A stretch of DNA of 49,291 bases, from positions 1 to 49,291 of the forward strand of contig PERG01000018.1 in the NCBI GenBank assembly GCA_002928535.1, written 5' to 3'. Positions within the stretch are counted from its first letter, which is position 1. Each line of letters opens with the position of its first letter. The notes beneath the pieces are model-generated. The model saw only the letters and a list, made by a program, of their open reading frames with translations. It was not told where the DNA came from and made no database searches. This document shows, piece by piece, positions 18,305 through 26,316 of this stretch. The DNA comes from Methylotenera sp. GTDB lineage: Bacteria; Pseudomonadota; Gammaproteobacteria; Burkholderiales; Methylophilaceae. Made by a program: the position numbers and the translations under genes.

Positions 18305-20497
18305 CTACGCCTCGACCTCGACAGGACCCTTTGGCTTTGCCTGACAGGCCAAAATGATATTATTGGCCTTGTCGTCTGCATCGAGTCCATCCTCTACCGC
18401 CATCTCGACTTCACCAGAAGTCATCTTTACCTTGCAAATGCCGCAAGTTCCTACGCGACAAGAGAACTCTATACCGATAGCTAATTCTTCGGAGAGCTCT
18501 AAAATAGTCTGATCAACATGAATTTTGGCTGATTTGTTGTTCTTAGAAAAAGTGACCAATGGACCAGTCGCAGGAGTGGTGGGTTTTGCGGCTGTACCGT
18601 CGGTTGCGGGGGTGGGTGCCGCTGTACCAAAACTCTCGGTCTTCACCTGTTCTGGGGGAACCTTTAACTCAGCAAGTAACGCCTTGACCGCTTCCATCAT
18701 CACCTGCGGCCCACAGAGATGGATCCTGCGCGAAGCAATGTCAGGTACCGCCTGCGCTAACAATTCTTTGGTGATGCGTCCCTGCGAACCTTTCCAGTCA
18801 GTGCCTTCTGGACGCGACATCGTGACTGTGACGTTCAGCTTTGGATTCGCAGCCTGAAGCTCTGCAATGTCTTTGGCAAAAATTAATTCTGCCGGAGTAC
18901 TACACCCATAGATAAAATAGATGTCGCCAGGCCACGACTGCTCCGTCAGATAGCGCGCGATGCTCATCATAGGGGTGATTCCCACGCCGCCAGAGATCAG
19001 TACAATACTCTGTGCCTCTGCGCCAGTAAACGTAAACCGCCCGACGGGACCACCCACCTCGATCTCGTTGCCAACCTTGAGCAGATCATCGATATGCCGA
19101 GAGACTGCACCTCGTGGCTCTCGTTTCACTGTCAAGTCTACGTATTCCCGCCGCATTGGGGAAGATGAGATAGAGTAGGAGCGATTCATTCTCGCCCCGC
19201 CAATCGAAAACGAGAGGTTGAGGAACTGACCGGGAACAAAGGTAAAAGGCATGAGGCTAGCGCTAGATACAGGTAGCAGACGCAGGGTTTTGACGTTCGG
19301 CGTTTCCCTAATAATACTCCCCACACGCAGCCGACCTCGCCAATTAGCAGTTAGTGGCGACGCTAAGTCCTTTACCGCGTTTAAGGCGGTAAAGGACTCT
19401 TTAGGCAATGAGTCAGTCGCCTGAGGCTTTTCAGCAGCGGGCGACTTTGGATCGGATACTGTGGAGGGCGGTAAAACTTTAGGTGATGCTAAGTTTGCAT
19501 CTGGCGGAGTCACTCGCGAAGGCGGGCTGGGTGCTCCGCTAAGTGGTGGTGCCGCTCCAGGTGGCGGTGATCCAGAGTCAGACTTAATACGCCCAAAGAG
19601 CTTTGCTGCGCGGCGCATCTTGAAGAAATACATGACGACCATCGCCAGTGCAAAAGCTATGAGCAGACCCATCGCAAATAGGTGTAAAGGCGTCACACCA
19701 TGCAATACATCAGAATCGCCAGCCATACTAGTAGGCGCAAGGTTCATCTCTAGCTTAAACCATTGTGCGGCAACATCCTGCGGCGGCGCGCCTTCGATAA
19801 GGAGTCGATGCGCGGCGACACCACTTGCTATCAGGCCCAAACTATCGCGAGATTGCTGTAGTGCTCGCTCGGCTGCCTTGATGTCGCTTGTTTGCAGTGC
19901 TTTCAATAAGCTTGTGTGTGAAGTCTGGAGAATACTCGTGCTTTCGCGTACGCGCTCTTGAGCAAGACGCTCTACATCAAGCCTACCCTCACGTGTCCAT
20001 GCGGGTAGGCTCATCAGGTAAGGGTAAAGCTCTTTGCGCAATCCCCCTGCCCCGCAGCAGCCTTCGACGCCATCTTGCTTGCTGGGAGCCATCATGTCTT
20101 TCATCATTTTCTGCATGCCCTCCATCATTCCCGCTCCACTAGTTGTAGAGCCTGGCATTGACGGGGAGCTTTGCAGAGAATTTTGTTCAGGTCCTGGGCT
20201 ACCCATCAGAGCGGCATCGGGACTAGCGGCATCCAGAGTTGGGTTATTTGGTGTATTGCTAATTGGTGGGTTACTTGATGGCATACTACTAGATGGAGTG
20301 GTACTAGGCGCAGCAACGGGATGATGAGACTCATGATCACTCTGCTCTGGTTGCGCGAATGCTGGTGATTGCCCCAATAAAACCACCAGCACTACCAAGT
20401 CAAAAATTCGTATGATTTGACTGATCCACTGAAACACTGAAAGTTTTGAAAAAAAACGAGTTTTCGTAAAAAAAGGTCTCATTAAAGTAGTTACCAT
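18305..20497 (-). CDS. Membrane-anchored FAD/NAD(P)H/2Fe-2S reductase with periplasmic Met-rich domain
   Basis: The 730-residue protein is an unusual fusion. Residues 30-48 are a signal (cut near AFA-QP). Residues 50-265 are a Pro/Ser/Met-rich region with MMEGMQKMMKDMM, a CCGAGG pair and a helical part. Residues 272-293 span the membrane, and 300-380 are a Pro-rich linker. Then comes a ferredoxin-reductase module: FAD site RSYS (439-442), nucleotide site GGVGITPM (503-510) and LCGP (594-597). A C-terminal plant-type 2Fe-2S domain has Cys680, Cys685, Cys688 and Cys718. The catalytic part should lie in the cytosol and the Met-rich part outside. It heads the operon with the cytochrome b and heptaheme c genes and would feed them electrons from NAD(P)H. 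Confidence 0.85.
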   Translation of the reverse strand: MVTTLMRPFFTKTRFFSKLSVFQWISQIIRIFDLVVLVVLLGQSPAFAQPEQSDHESHHPVAAPSTTPSSSMPSSNPPISNTPNNPTLDAASPDAALMGSPGPEQNSLQSSPSMPGSTTSGAGMMEGMQKMMKDMMAPSKQDGVEGCCGAGGLRKELYPYLMSLPAWTREGRLDVERLAQERVRESTSILQTSHTSLLKALQTSDIKAAERALQQSRDSLGLIASGVAAHRLLIEGAPPQDVAAQWFKLEMNLAPTSMAGDSDVLHGVTPLHLFAMGLLIAFALAMVVMYFFKMRRAAKLFGRIKSDSGSPPPGAAPPLSGAPSPPSRVTPPDANLASPKVLPPSTVSDPKSPAAEKPQATDSLPKESFTALNAVKDLASPLTANWRGRLRVGSIIRETPNVKTLRLLPVSSASLMPFTFVPGQFLNLSFSIGGARMNRSYSISSSPMRREYVDLTVKREPRGAVSRHIDDLLKVGNEIEVGGPVGRFTFTGAEAQSIVLISGGVGITPMMSIARYLTEQSWPGDIYFIYGCSTPAELIFAKDIAELQAANPKLNVTVTMSRPEGTDWKGSQGRITKELLAQAVPDIASRRIHLCGPQVMMEAVKALLAELKVPPEQVKTESFGTAAPTPATDGTAAKPTTPATGPLVTFSKNNKSAKIHVDQTILELSEELAIGIEFSCRVGTCGICKVKMTSGEVEMAVEDGLDADDKANNIILACQAKPKGPVEVEA

Positions 20498-20533
20498 CTT
20501 TCAAAAAGTATCTGCAAGCACCTTGAAGTTGAA

Positions 20534-20923
20534 TTACATATCAGACATTGGAGGAGACTCAGTCATTGGAGCGGGCGTATTAGACATTTCAGTGGATGGA
20601 GGATTGCTATCAACTGGTGCTGATTTTTTGCCTGAAGGCTGTGCTGTGCCCTTTTTCCCAACTCCCTTTTTAGCCTTACCATCTTTATTTTTCATTTTGC
20701 CCTTATCGTTCATTTTATCCATATCTTCCATTTCATCCATCATGGCCAGATGAAAATCAGAGACAATTACTTGTGATGAGGGCTGCACACTCAGCAACTC
20801 GTGTGCATTAGCACTAATCCGTATTGAATGCGGGACCGTGCCTAAGGTCATCTCATTCGCTGATACGATAGGAGCAGCGAAGATAATTGAAACGAGCGAA
20901 GAAATCAGTATTGAGGTTTTCAT
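20534..20923 (-). CDS. Small secreted Met/Lys-rich protein
   Basis: ATG 20923 is supported by GAGAAGGA eight bases upstream, giving 129 residues; six more residues are possible from an earlier start. A signal peptide ends VSA-NE. The mature protein has a short beta-like part (MTLGTVPHSIRISANAHELL) and then a low-complexity tail rich in Met, Asp and Lys (MMDEMEDMDKMNDKGKMKNK), ending Pro/Met-rich (TPAPMTESPPMSDM). The family is unknown. The tail looks suited to weak Cu(I) binding. It is 37 bp upstream of the reductase operon on the same strand and may be its first gene. The TESPPMSDM tail resembles the Pro/Met-rich stretch of the next protein. Confidence 0.7.
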   Translation of the reverse strand: MKTSILISSLVSIIFAAPIVSANEMTLGTVPHSIRISANAHELLSVQPSSQVIVSDFHLAMMDEMEDMDKMNDKGKMKNKDGKAKKGVGKKGTAQPSGKKSAPVDSNPPSTEMSNTPAPMTESPPMSDM

Positions 20924-20978
20924 TGTGTCAGTCCTTCTCATAATAAAAAACTCCTAGTAGATTAAAAAATAGAAACTA

Positions 20979-21108
20979 TCAGATATTAATTGGGCGAGAA
21001 TGAGGTTTGGTCTTCGTAGAAGCTTCATCTAGGTTGCTATCTGTCGCATAAGCATTGAGTGTTAAAAGACCAAACTAAAGTGCTAGCAACATACAAATGT
21101 GTTTTCAT
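20979..21108 (-). pseudogene. Small secreted protein with a one-base frameshift in its signal peptide
   Basis: ATG 21108 has an ideal GGAGACTGAAA site before it and reads MKTHLYVASTLVW. One extra T then breaks the frame. In the shifted frame the signal peptide continues as LLTLNAYA with a cleavage site, and the mature part TDSNLDEASTKTKPHSRPINI ends at 20979. Joined, this is a normal 42-residue exported peptide. In the unshifted frame it ends after 17 codons. Either it is a recent pseudogene or the base is a sequencing error. It lies just upstream of the Met-rich secreted protein. Confidence 0.6.
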
Positions 21109-21494
21109 TTTCAGTCTCCATAAGTGTTGTGTCGTTAAAAATATACTCTGCTAAACAAGTATTATCAAAGCTTATTTCTTCCTTCTTTGATCTATGTCAA
21201 GGGATGCATAAATGCTTAACTTATCTGAAACAATTATTATGTTAATGAATGCCTGACGAGAAAAAGTTTAACCCTTCGGATAATCTGCTTATCAATAATG
21301 ACAGTCTGTGCGCTAACACACTTAGATGGTTCTTTTTCGGGCGGCACAGATATGCTTCCATCAAAGCAATTTCTCTTTTTAATTAAGAGTTATACAATTG
21401 ATATATGCTCATCAACTTTACGTTCCGCACCCGGTCTTGAGAGTCGGATAATGCCGTGTAAGGTTTGTGGCCTTTTCTATATGAGGTATGGAGA
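21109..21494. other. Intergenic stretch, no recognised gene
   Basis: AT-rich DNA between reverse copper genes and a forward antitoxin remnant. A forward frame of 66 codons (21298-21498) ends at the start of the antitoxin fragment. It could be a toxin remnant by position, but its product matches no family I know and I see no ribosome-binding site for it. The upstream region of the reverse-strand secreted genes must lie near 21120-21200. Confidence 0.4.
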
Positions 21495-21698
21495 ATGAGC
21501 AAATTGAAAAAAGAATTACCTAAAATTGATTCACAGTTCCATGGTTCATCACATATCACTAAACCGGGCACCAACATATTTCTTGATCTTGGTTTTCCTC
21601 CCGATCTGGCGGCAAAGTATCAAGAAGACTCTAAGCGTAGGATGGTTGATACATTGGCCAAGCGAAAAGCCAAAAGAAAATCTGATTTTATAAAGTAA
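21495..21698 (+). pseudogene. Truncated XRE-family antitoxin-like protein
   Basis: The 67-residue frame reads SSHITKPGTNIFLDLGFPPDLAAKY, which matches the N-terminal signature of HigA-like XRE antitoxins (SxHxTxxGxNIFxDLGF). In that family a helix-turn-helix of about 40 residues follows. Here the protein breaks off in a Lys/Arg-rich tail (AKRKAKRKSDFIK) instead. GAGG lies eight bases before the ATG. No toxin gene is beside it. It runs opposite to all neighbours and ends 12 bp from the copper ATPase stop. It is probably the remnant of a toxin-antitoxin insertion, though expression of the short form is possible. Confidence 0.6.
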
Positions 21699-21710
21699 CT
21701 GGCAAGTAAT

Positions 21711-24041
21711 TTAGTGGCTAGATCTTCTCAAACGTAATGCGTTAGTAATCACAGAAACTGAACTCAAACTCATAGCCAATGCTGCAATCATCGGCGAGAG
21801 TAACCAACCTGTAAATGGGTAAAGTACACCTGCGGCTAATGGCACACCCAAAGCGTTATAGACGAAAGCAAAACCTAAATTCTGTTTCATGTTTGCAATG
21901 GTCTGTTCAGAGATGGCACGCGCTTGCGCAATACCACGCAAGTCCCCTTTAACGAGTGTGACTTGTGCACTATTCATTGCTACATCAGTCCCTGTGCCCA
22001 TTGCCACACCTACATCGGCCTTGGCTAACGCAGGCGCATCGTTGATACCATCTCCCGCCATTGCCACCACACGCCCTTCACGTTGTAACTTATCGACCAA
22101 TGCAAGTTTGTCGGCTGGTTTGACTTCTCCGTAGAATTCTTCAATTCCTAATTTCGCAGCCACTGATTTTGCTGTCACAATGCCATCACCTGTCGCCATA
22201 ACGACACGCATGCCAGACGCTTTTAGTGTGGCTAATGCTTCGACTGTGCTTTCTTTGATTGGGTCTGATACTGATAGCAATCCCGCAAGCTGACCATCAA
22301 CTGCTAGATATATGACGCTAGCACCTGTAGCACGTAATTCTTCTGCTTGTGCTTTTAATGATTCTATTTGAATATTAAGCTGTGTCATTAGCGCTGTATT
22401 ACCTAATGCCAATTGTTTACCATTCAAACGACCTTGCACACCAATGCCTGTACTGGATTCGAAATTCTCTACTTTATTGATAGCTAAACTCTTTTCACGC
22501 GCGGCTTTCACAATGGCATCCGCTAATGGGTGTTCACTACCTTGGTCAAGACTTGCTGCTAGGCGCAACACCTCATCTTCGGTATAACCAGATATTGCTA
22601 AAGCTTGATTAAAGCGGGGTTTACCTTCGGTTAATGTGCCAGTCTTGTCTACAATTAAAGTGTCAACTTTGCGGAAATTTTCAATGGCAGCTGCGTCACG
22701 AAATAGCACGCCCTGAGTTGCAGCCTTTCCAGTAGCAACCATGATTGACATAGGCGTTGCTAAGCCTAAAGCACAAGGACAAGCAATGATAAGTACCGCA
22801 ACCGCGTTGATTAAGCCATATACCCAGCTTGGCTCTGGCCCAAATATTCCCCAGACTACAAATGTTAGCAGCGCAATACCAACAACCGTCACTACAAAAT
22901 AGCCTGCCACTTGGTCGGCCATGCGTTGCATTGGCGCTTTAGAGCGTTGGGCTTGGATGACCATTTGTACAATACTGGCCAACACCGTTTGCGAACCTAC
23001 TTTTTCTGAGCGCATAATTAATGCGCCGTTGGTATTAAGCGTTGCGCCAATGAGCTTATCACCAATACTTTTAGTCACGGGCATAGGCTCACCAGTGAGC
23101 ATGGACTCATCCACAGCGCTTGCACCTTCTGTGACGACACCATCCGCTGGTACTTTTTCACCTGGGCGTATGCGTAACATATCACCTACATGCACGTGGG
23201 TTAGGGGTACATCTTCTTCTGTGCCATCCGTATTAATCCTACGGGCTGTTTTAGGCGATAAGCCAAGTAAAGATCTAATCGCAGCAGAAGTTTGTGAACG
23301 TGCCTTAAGTTCTAAGATTTGGCCAAGTAATGTTAACGAAATAATCACTGCTGCGGCTTCAAAGTAGACAGCTACGCGCCCCATTGCCATGAAAGATGCT
23401 GGGAACACATTTGGTATAACCGTGGCCACAACGCTGTAAATAAATGCTGCAGCAGTGCCTAAGCCTATCAATGTCCACATATTCGGGCTGCGATTGGTGA
23501 CGGATTGAAAGCCACGTACAAAGAACGGCCAACCAGCCCACAGCACGATAGGTAATGAAAGTATGAGCTCAATCCAGCTTTGGGTGGCCATTTCAAACCA
23601 TTGCAGCCTGTGGCCTACCATCGCCAGAGTAGTAACGCTGATAGTCAGTGGCAGCGTCCATATAAAACGCCGTTTGAAATCTACCAATTCAGGGCTCTCA
23701 TCATCTTCTAAACTAGGCATTTCTGGTTCTAATGCCATGCCACATTTAGGACAAACGCCAGCATGGTCTTGTCGTACTTCTGGGTGCATCGGGCAGGTGT
23801 AGATCGTACCAGTGGGGATGACTGCTGAGAGCGTAGATTTTGTTGCTAATATTGTGGTTTCAGGGATTGTAACTTTAGCCAAATACTTGGCTGGGTCGGC
23901 AGCAAATTTTGCTTTACAACCTGCGCTACAAAAGTAAACTGGCTCACCCTTATAGTTGAAAATATGAGGCGACTTTCCCGTCACCGTCATACCGCAGACT
24001 GGATCTTTTAATAATGACGATACAGGGCTATCCAGGCTCAT
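21711..24041 (-). CDS. Copper/silver P1B-type ATPase with YHS and HMBD metal-binding N-terminus
   Basis: The 776-residue exporter starts with a YHS domain (KDPVCGMTV ... [12 protein letters not shown], residues 10-55) and then a heavy-metal-binding domain (YTCPMHPEV ... CPKCGM, about 80-106). It has no HMA domain. Eight membrane helices, the TGE loop ([14 protein letters not shown]), CPC in helix six ([12 protein letters not shown]), the phosphorylation site DKTGTLTEG, the SEHPLA nucleotide motif and GDGINDAP are intact. Helix eight has MSLSS, as in Cu(I)-type P1B-1 pumps. It expels cytosolic Cu(I) or Ag(I) to the periplasm. AGGAG supports ATG 24041. The CopZ-like gene lies 30 bp upstream on the same strand and probably delivers its metal. 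Confidence 0.94.
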   Translation of the reverse strand: MSLDSPVSSLLKDPVCGMTVTGKSPHIFNYKGEPVYFCSAGCKAKFAADPAKYLAKVTIPETTILATKSTLSAVIPTGTIYTCPMHPEVRQDHAGVCPKCGMALEPEMPSLEDDESPELVDFKRRFIWTLPLTISVTTLAMVGHRLQWFEMATQSWIELILSLPIVLWAGWPFFVRGFQSVTNRSPNMWTLIGLGTAAAFIYSVVATVIPNVFPASFMAMGRVAVYFEAAAVIISLTLLGQILELKARSQTSAAIRSLLGLSPKTARRINTDGTEEDVPLTHVHVGDMLRIRPGEKVPADGVVTEGASAVDESMLTGEPMPVTKSIGDKLIGATLNTNGALIMRSEKVGSQTVLASIVQMVIQAQRSKAPMQRMADQVAGYFVVTVVGIALLTFVVWGIFGPEPSWVYGLINAVAVLIIACPCALGLATPMSIMVATGKAATQGVLFRDAAAIENFRKVDTLIVDKTGTLTEGKPRFNQALAISGYTEDEVLRLAASLDQGSEHPLADAIVKAAREKSLAINKVENFESSTGIGVQGRLNGKQLALGNTALMTQLNIQIESLKAQAEELRATGASVIYLAVDGQLAGLLSVSDPIKESTVEALATLKASGMRVVMATGDGIVTAKSVAAKLGIEEFYGEVKPADKLALVDKLQREGRVVAMAGDGINDAPALAKADVGVAMGTGTDVAMNSAQVTLVKGDLRGIAQARAISEQTIANMKQNLGFAFVYNALGVPLAAGVLYPFTGWLLSPMIAALAMSLSSVSVITNALRLRRSSH

Positions 24042-24071
24042 GACGAATCACTCCTAATAATTTAAAAGTAC

Positions 24072-24323
24072 TTATCCGCAACAGCCCTTGCCTTGAGCTT
24101 TCTGTGCAGTATTTGATGCATCCACGCCATAACCAGCATCTATTACTGCTGATTTTAATTGTTCAGGAGAAGTAAGCTTCTCATCGTATTGCACGGTTGC
24201 GTTAGCATCTGATAATGAAACTATGACATTATCTACTCCATTTACAGCCCTCAATGCTTTTGTAACATTGCTACTACAGCCGCCACAGGTCATACCCGTT
24301 ACTTTTATTTGTTCAGTTCGCAT
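24072..24323 (-). CDS. CopZ-like copper chaperone (HMA domain)
   Basis: ATG 24323 with AAGGA eight bases upstream gives 83 residues; the longer frame upstream is rejected. The domain has GMTCGGC (metal-binding cysteines) and the beta-alpha-beta pattern of HMA proteins (VTKALRAVNGVDNVIVSL ... LKSAVIDAGYGV). A C-terminal tail adds a second cysteine pair (GKGCCG), not typical for CopZ. It sits 30 bp upstream of the P-type ATPase and would load Cu(I) onto it. A weak imperfect dyad (CCTTGC-9 bp-GCGAGG) lies about 80 bp upstream, but without good -10/-35 boxes. Confidence 0.88.
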   Translation of the reverse strand: MRTEQIKVTGMTCGGCSSNVTKALRAVNGVDNVIVSLSDANATVQYDEKLTSPEQLKSAVIDAGYGVDASNTAQKAQGKGCCG

Positions 24324-24523
24324 GGTGTTAATCCTTTTAATGGTGTTGAATAAACCTACAGGGTAATATGCCTTCAAGTTGTTGTTTCCTCGCCTAGGAC
24401 AAGCAAGGTGCCTGATGCGTATGATGTGGCGACATAATAAGGTCATGGTGATACTGCTGCAGAGTTAAAATCCTTGTAGTTACGGAATGAATTACCTAGA
24501 TTCTGAGTTTTGACCTCATCCCA

Positions 24524-24775
24524 TTACAGTTTTTTGCTCCAGAACCCCCAAGCGATTCCGTAGAACGCGCCGAGCACAAAACCAGCGGCTATGAACATCA
24601 GGAATCCTGTCAGGAAACCTATTGGACTGCCATATATCGGCCATGGACTGGCTGACGCAAGTGCTGCGAGCAGCCCGTAAGGTGGGAACAGCGTATCGTA
24701 AATGGCGCATAAAATATATGCCACACCCAGAGTTGTAGCCAAAGAAAATGCATGTAATTTACAGATGTTAATCAT
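24524..24775 (-). CDS. DUF5676 membrane protein (copy 1)
   Basis: ATG 24775 (MINICKLHAF) follows AAGGA; the longer frame is rejected. The 83-residue protein has two membrane helices (about 8-28 and 51-77), with the second full of Gly and Phe (GFLTGFLMFIAAGFVLGAFYGIAWGFW). This is the DUF5676 layout, a family usually found beside copper ATPases and of unknown function. A second copy is at 41962, also beside a copper ATPase. It lies between the multicopper oxidase and the chaperone gene. Confidence 0.75.
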   Translation of the reverse strand: MINICKLHAFSLATTLGVAYILCAIYDTLFPPYGLLAALASASPWPIYGSPIGFLTGFLMFIAAGFVLGAFYGIAWGFWSKKL

Positions 24776-24865
24776 GATAAATATCCTTAATGTTGATGAC
24801 CTTGCGGCAGGCTCTCGTTCAGTTGTTTTTAGCCTAATTTCCATTCTAAATACAGAGTTTTAATT

Positions 24866-24905
24866 ACCAGCTATACTAAGTTTTTAAGTTATTAGTATAG
24901 CTGGT
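24866..24905. repeat. Perfect 14-bp inverted repeat after the multicopper oxidase gene
   Basis: Arms ACCAGCTATACTAA (24866-24879) and TTAGTATAGCTGGT (24892-24905) pair without mismatch around a 12-base loop. The structure begins 16 bp past the oxidase stop codon. It should act as a transcription terminator or an mRNA 3' stabiliser for the reverse-strand operon; no T-run follows either arm, so a standard Rho-independent terminator is not certain. Confidence 0.7.
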
Positions 24906-24920
24906 GTCAACCACTTTAAC

Positions 24921-26315
24921 TCAATGCCCCGTATGACCCATCGGTTTGCGTACTTTCATTTCCACCCCACTTTCAGGAACCGTCATATCTGAGCGTTCTA
25001 CTGGAGGTAAATCATTTGCAACCTCGCCTGCCACAGTGTCTTTAGGATGTTTAAAGTAACCAGGATCTTTGTAATCATTACGGGCAAGCCCTTCCCTGAC
25101 TTTGACTGTAGTGAACATGCCGCCCATTTCAACAGCACCAAACTGAGCCTTACCAGTCATCATAGGCAAAGTGTTTTCAGGAAGCGGCATATCCATCATC
25201 TCAGCCATTTCTGTCATCTCAGACATGCCTGTTTCACCCATCGGCATATACTCAGGTACTAAATTTCCAATCTTTTTCATCAAGTCCCCTTGTTTAACGC
25301 CAAGTAATGTAGGCACGTCATGCCCCATTGCATTCATGGTGTGATGACTTTTATGACAGTGAAATGCCCAATCACCAGGCTCATTTGCAATAAACTCTAT
25401 AGCACGCATCTGTCCTACAGCGATATCCGTTGTTACTTCAGGCCAGCGAGCAGAAGCTGGAACCCATCCACCATCAGTACCGGTGACTTGAAACTCGTGT
25501 CCGTGTAAATGAATCGGATGATTCGTCATCGTGAGATTGCCAACGCGAATACGAACACGATCATTCTTTTTGACGACAATAGGTTCGATCCCAGGGAAAA
25601 CTCGACTGTTAAATGTCCATAGATTGAAATCCAACATGGTGTTAACTTTAGGTGTGTAGCTGCCAGGATCAATATCATATGCATTCAGCAGAAAGACAAA
25701 ATCACGATCCACAGGCATGAATTTTGGGTTTTTAGGATGTGTGACCCAGCTCCCCATCATACCCATCGCCATTTGCAGCATTTCATCAGCATGGGGATGA
25801 TACATAAACGTGCCCGCACGCTTTGCCTCAAATTCATACATAAAAGTCTTACCAGGCGGTATGGGCGGCTGATTCAGCCCGCTTACGCCATCCATGCCAT
25901 TAGGTAATCGCTGGCCATGCCAGTGAATACTGGTAATTTCAGGCAATCGGTTCGTCACATAAATCCTTACTTTATCCCCTTCAACCACTTCAATCGTAGG
26001 ACCTGGACTTTGCCCGTTATAACCCCATAAATGAGCCTTCATACCTGGCGCCATTTCACGCAGTACTGGTTCGGCTACTAGGTGGAATTCTTTTACGCCT
26101 TTATTCATACGCCAAGGAAGACTCCAGCCATTGAGTGTGACAACAGGGTTATATGGTCTACCAGTATTGGGGTGTAATGGTGCCTGAGTATTCGCTTGTT
26201 CAGTTGAAACAATTTCTGGCAATGCGGCCATCGCGACTTTGCTTACAGTAGATGCGGCGATGCCAGCACCTGCTAATTTAAAAAAGTCACGCCTACTAAA
26301 TTTAGAAAAATCCAT
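24921..26315 (-). CDS. Two-domain multicopper oxidase with Met-rich C-terminal tail
   Basis: The 464-residue protein has a Tat signal (SRRDFFK, residues 7-13). Copper ligands are HWHG (131-134), HPH (173-175), HPIHLHGH (266-273) and HCHKSHH (319-325). The gap between the second and third motifs is only about 90 residues, where three-domain oxidases such as CopA have 250 or more. So the core is two cupredoxin-like domains ending near 330. The last 135 residues are Met-rich (MGETGMSEMTEMAEMMDM). It should oxidise Cu(I) in the periplasm and hold copper in the tail. Its ATG follows the stop codon of the next gene's direction by one base: the TolC-like gene is downstream in the genome and upstream in the operon. 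Confidence 0.88.
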   Translation of the reverse strand: MDFSKFSRRDFFKLAGAGIAASTVSKVAMAALPEIVSTEQANTQAPLHPNTGRPYNPVVTLNGWSLPWRMNKGVKEFHLVAEPVLREMAPGMKAHLWGYNGQSPGPTIEVVEGDKVRIYVTNRLPEITSIHWHGQRLPNGMDGVSGLNQPPIPPGKTFMYEFEAKRAGTFMYHPHADEMLQMAMGMMGSWVTHPKNPKFMPVDRDFVFLLNAYDIDPGSYTPKVNTMLDFNLWTFNSRVFPGIEPIVVKKNDRVRIRVGNLTMTNHPIHLHGHEFQVTGTDGGWVPASARWPEVTTDIAVGQMRAIEFIANEPGDWAFHCHKSHHTMNAMGHDVPTLLGVKQGDLMKKIGNLVPEYMPMGETGMSEMTEMAEMMDMPLPENTLPMMTGKAQFGAVEMGGMFTTVKVREGLARNDYKDPGYFKHPKDTVAGEVANDLPPVERSDMTVPESGVEMKVRKPMGHTGH

Positions 26316-26316
26316 T

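Noticed and set aside
21298..21498. Toxin gene paired with the truncated antitoxin
   Set aside because: The 66-codon frame shows no RelE/HigB or other toxin motif and has no clear ribosome-binding site.
22921..23367. 148-codon forward frame opposite the copper ATPase
   Set aside because: Antisense shadow of a conserved P-type ATPase; no family traits.
24324..24450. CueR operator upstream of the CopZ-like gene at 24072
   Set aside because: Only an imperfect dyad (CCTTGC-9 bp-GCGAGG) is present and no -10/-35 pair with 19-bp spacing could be read with confidence.
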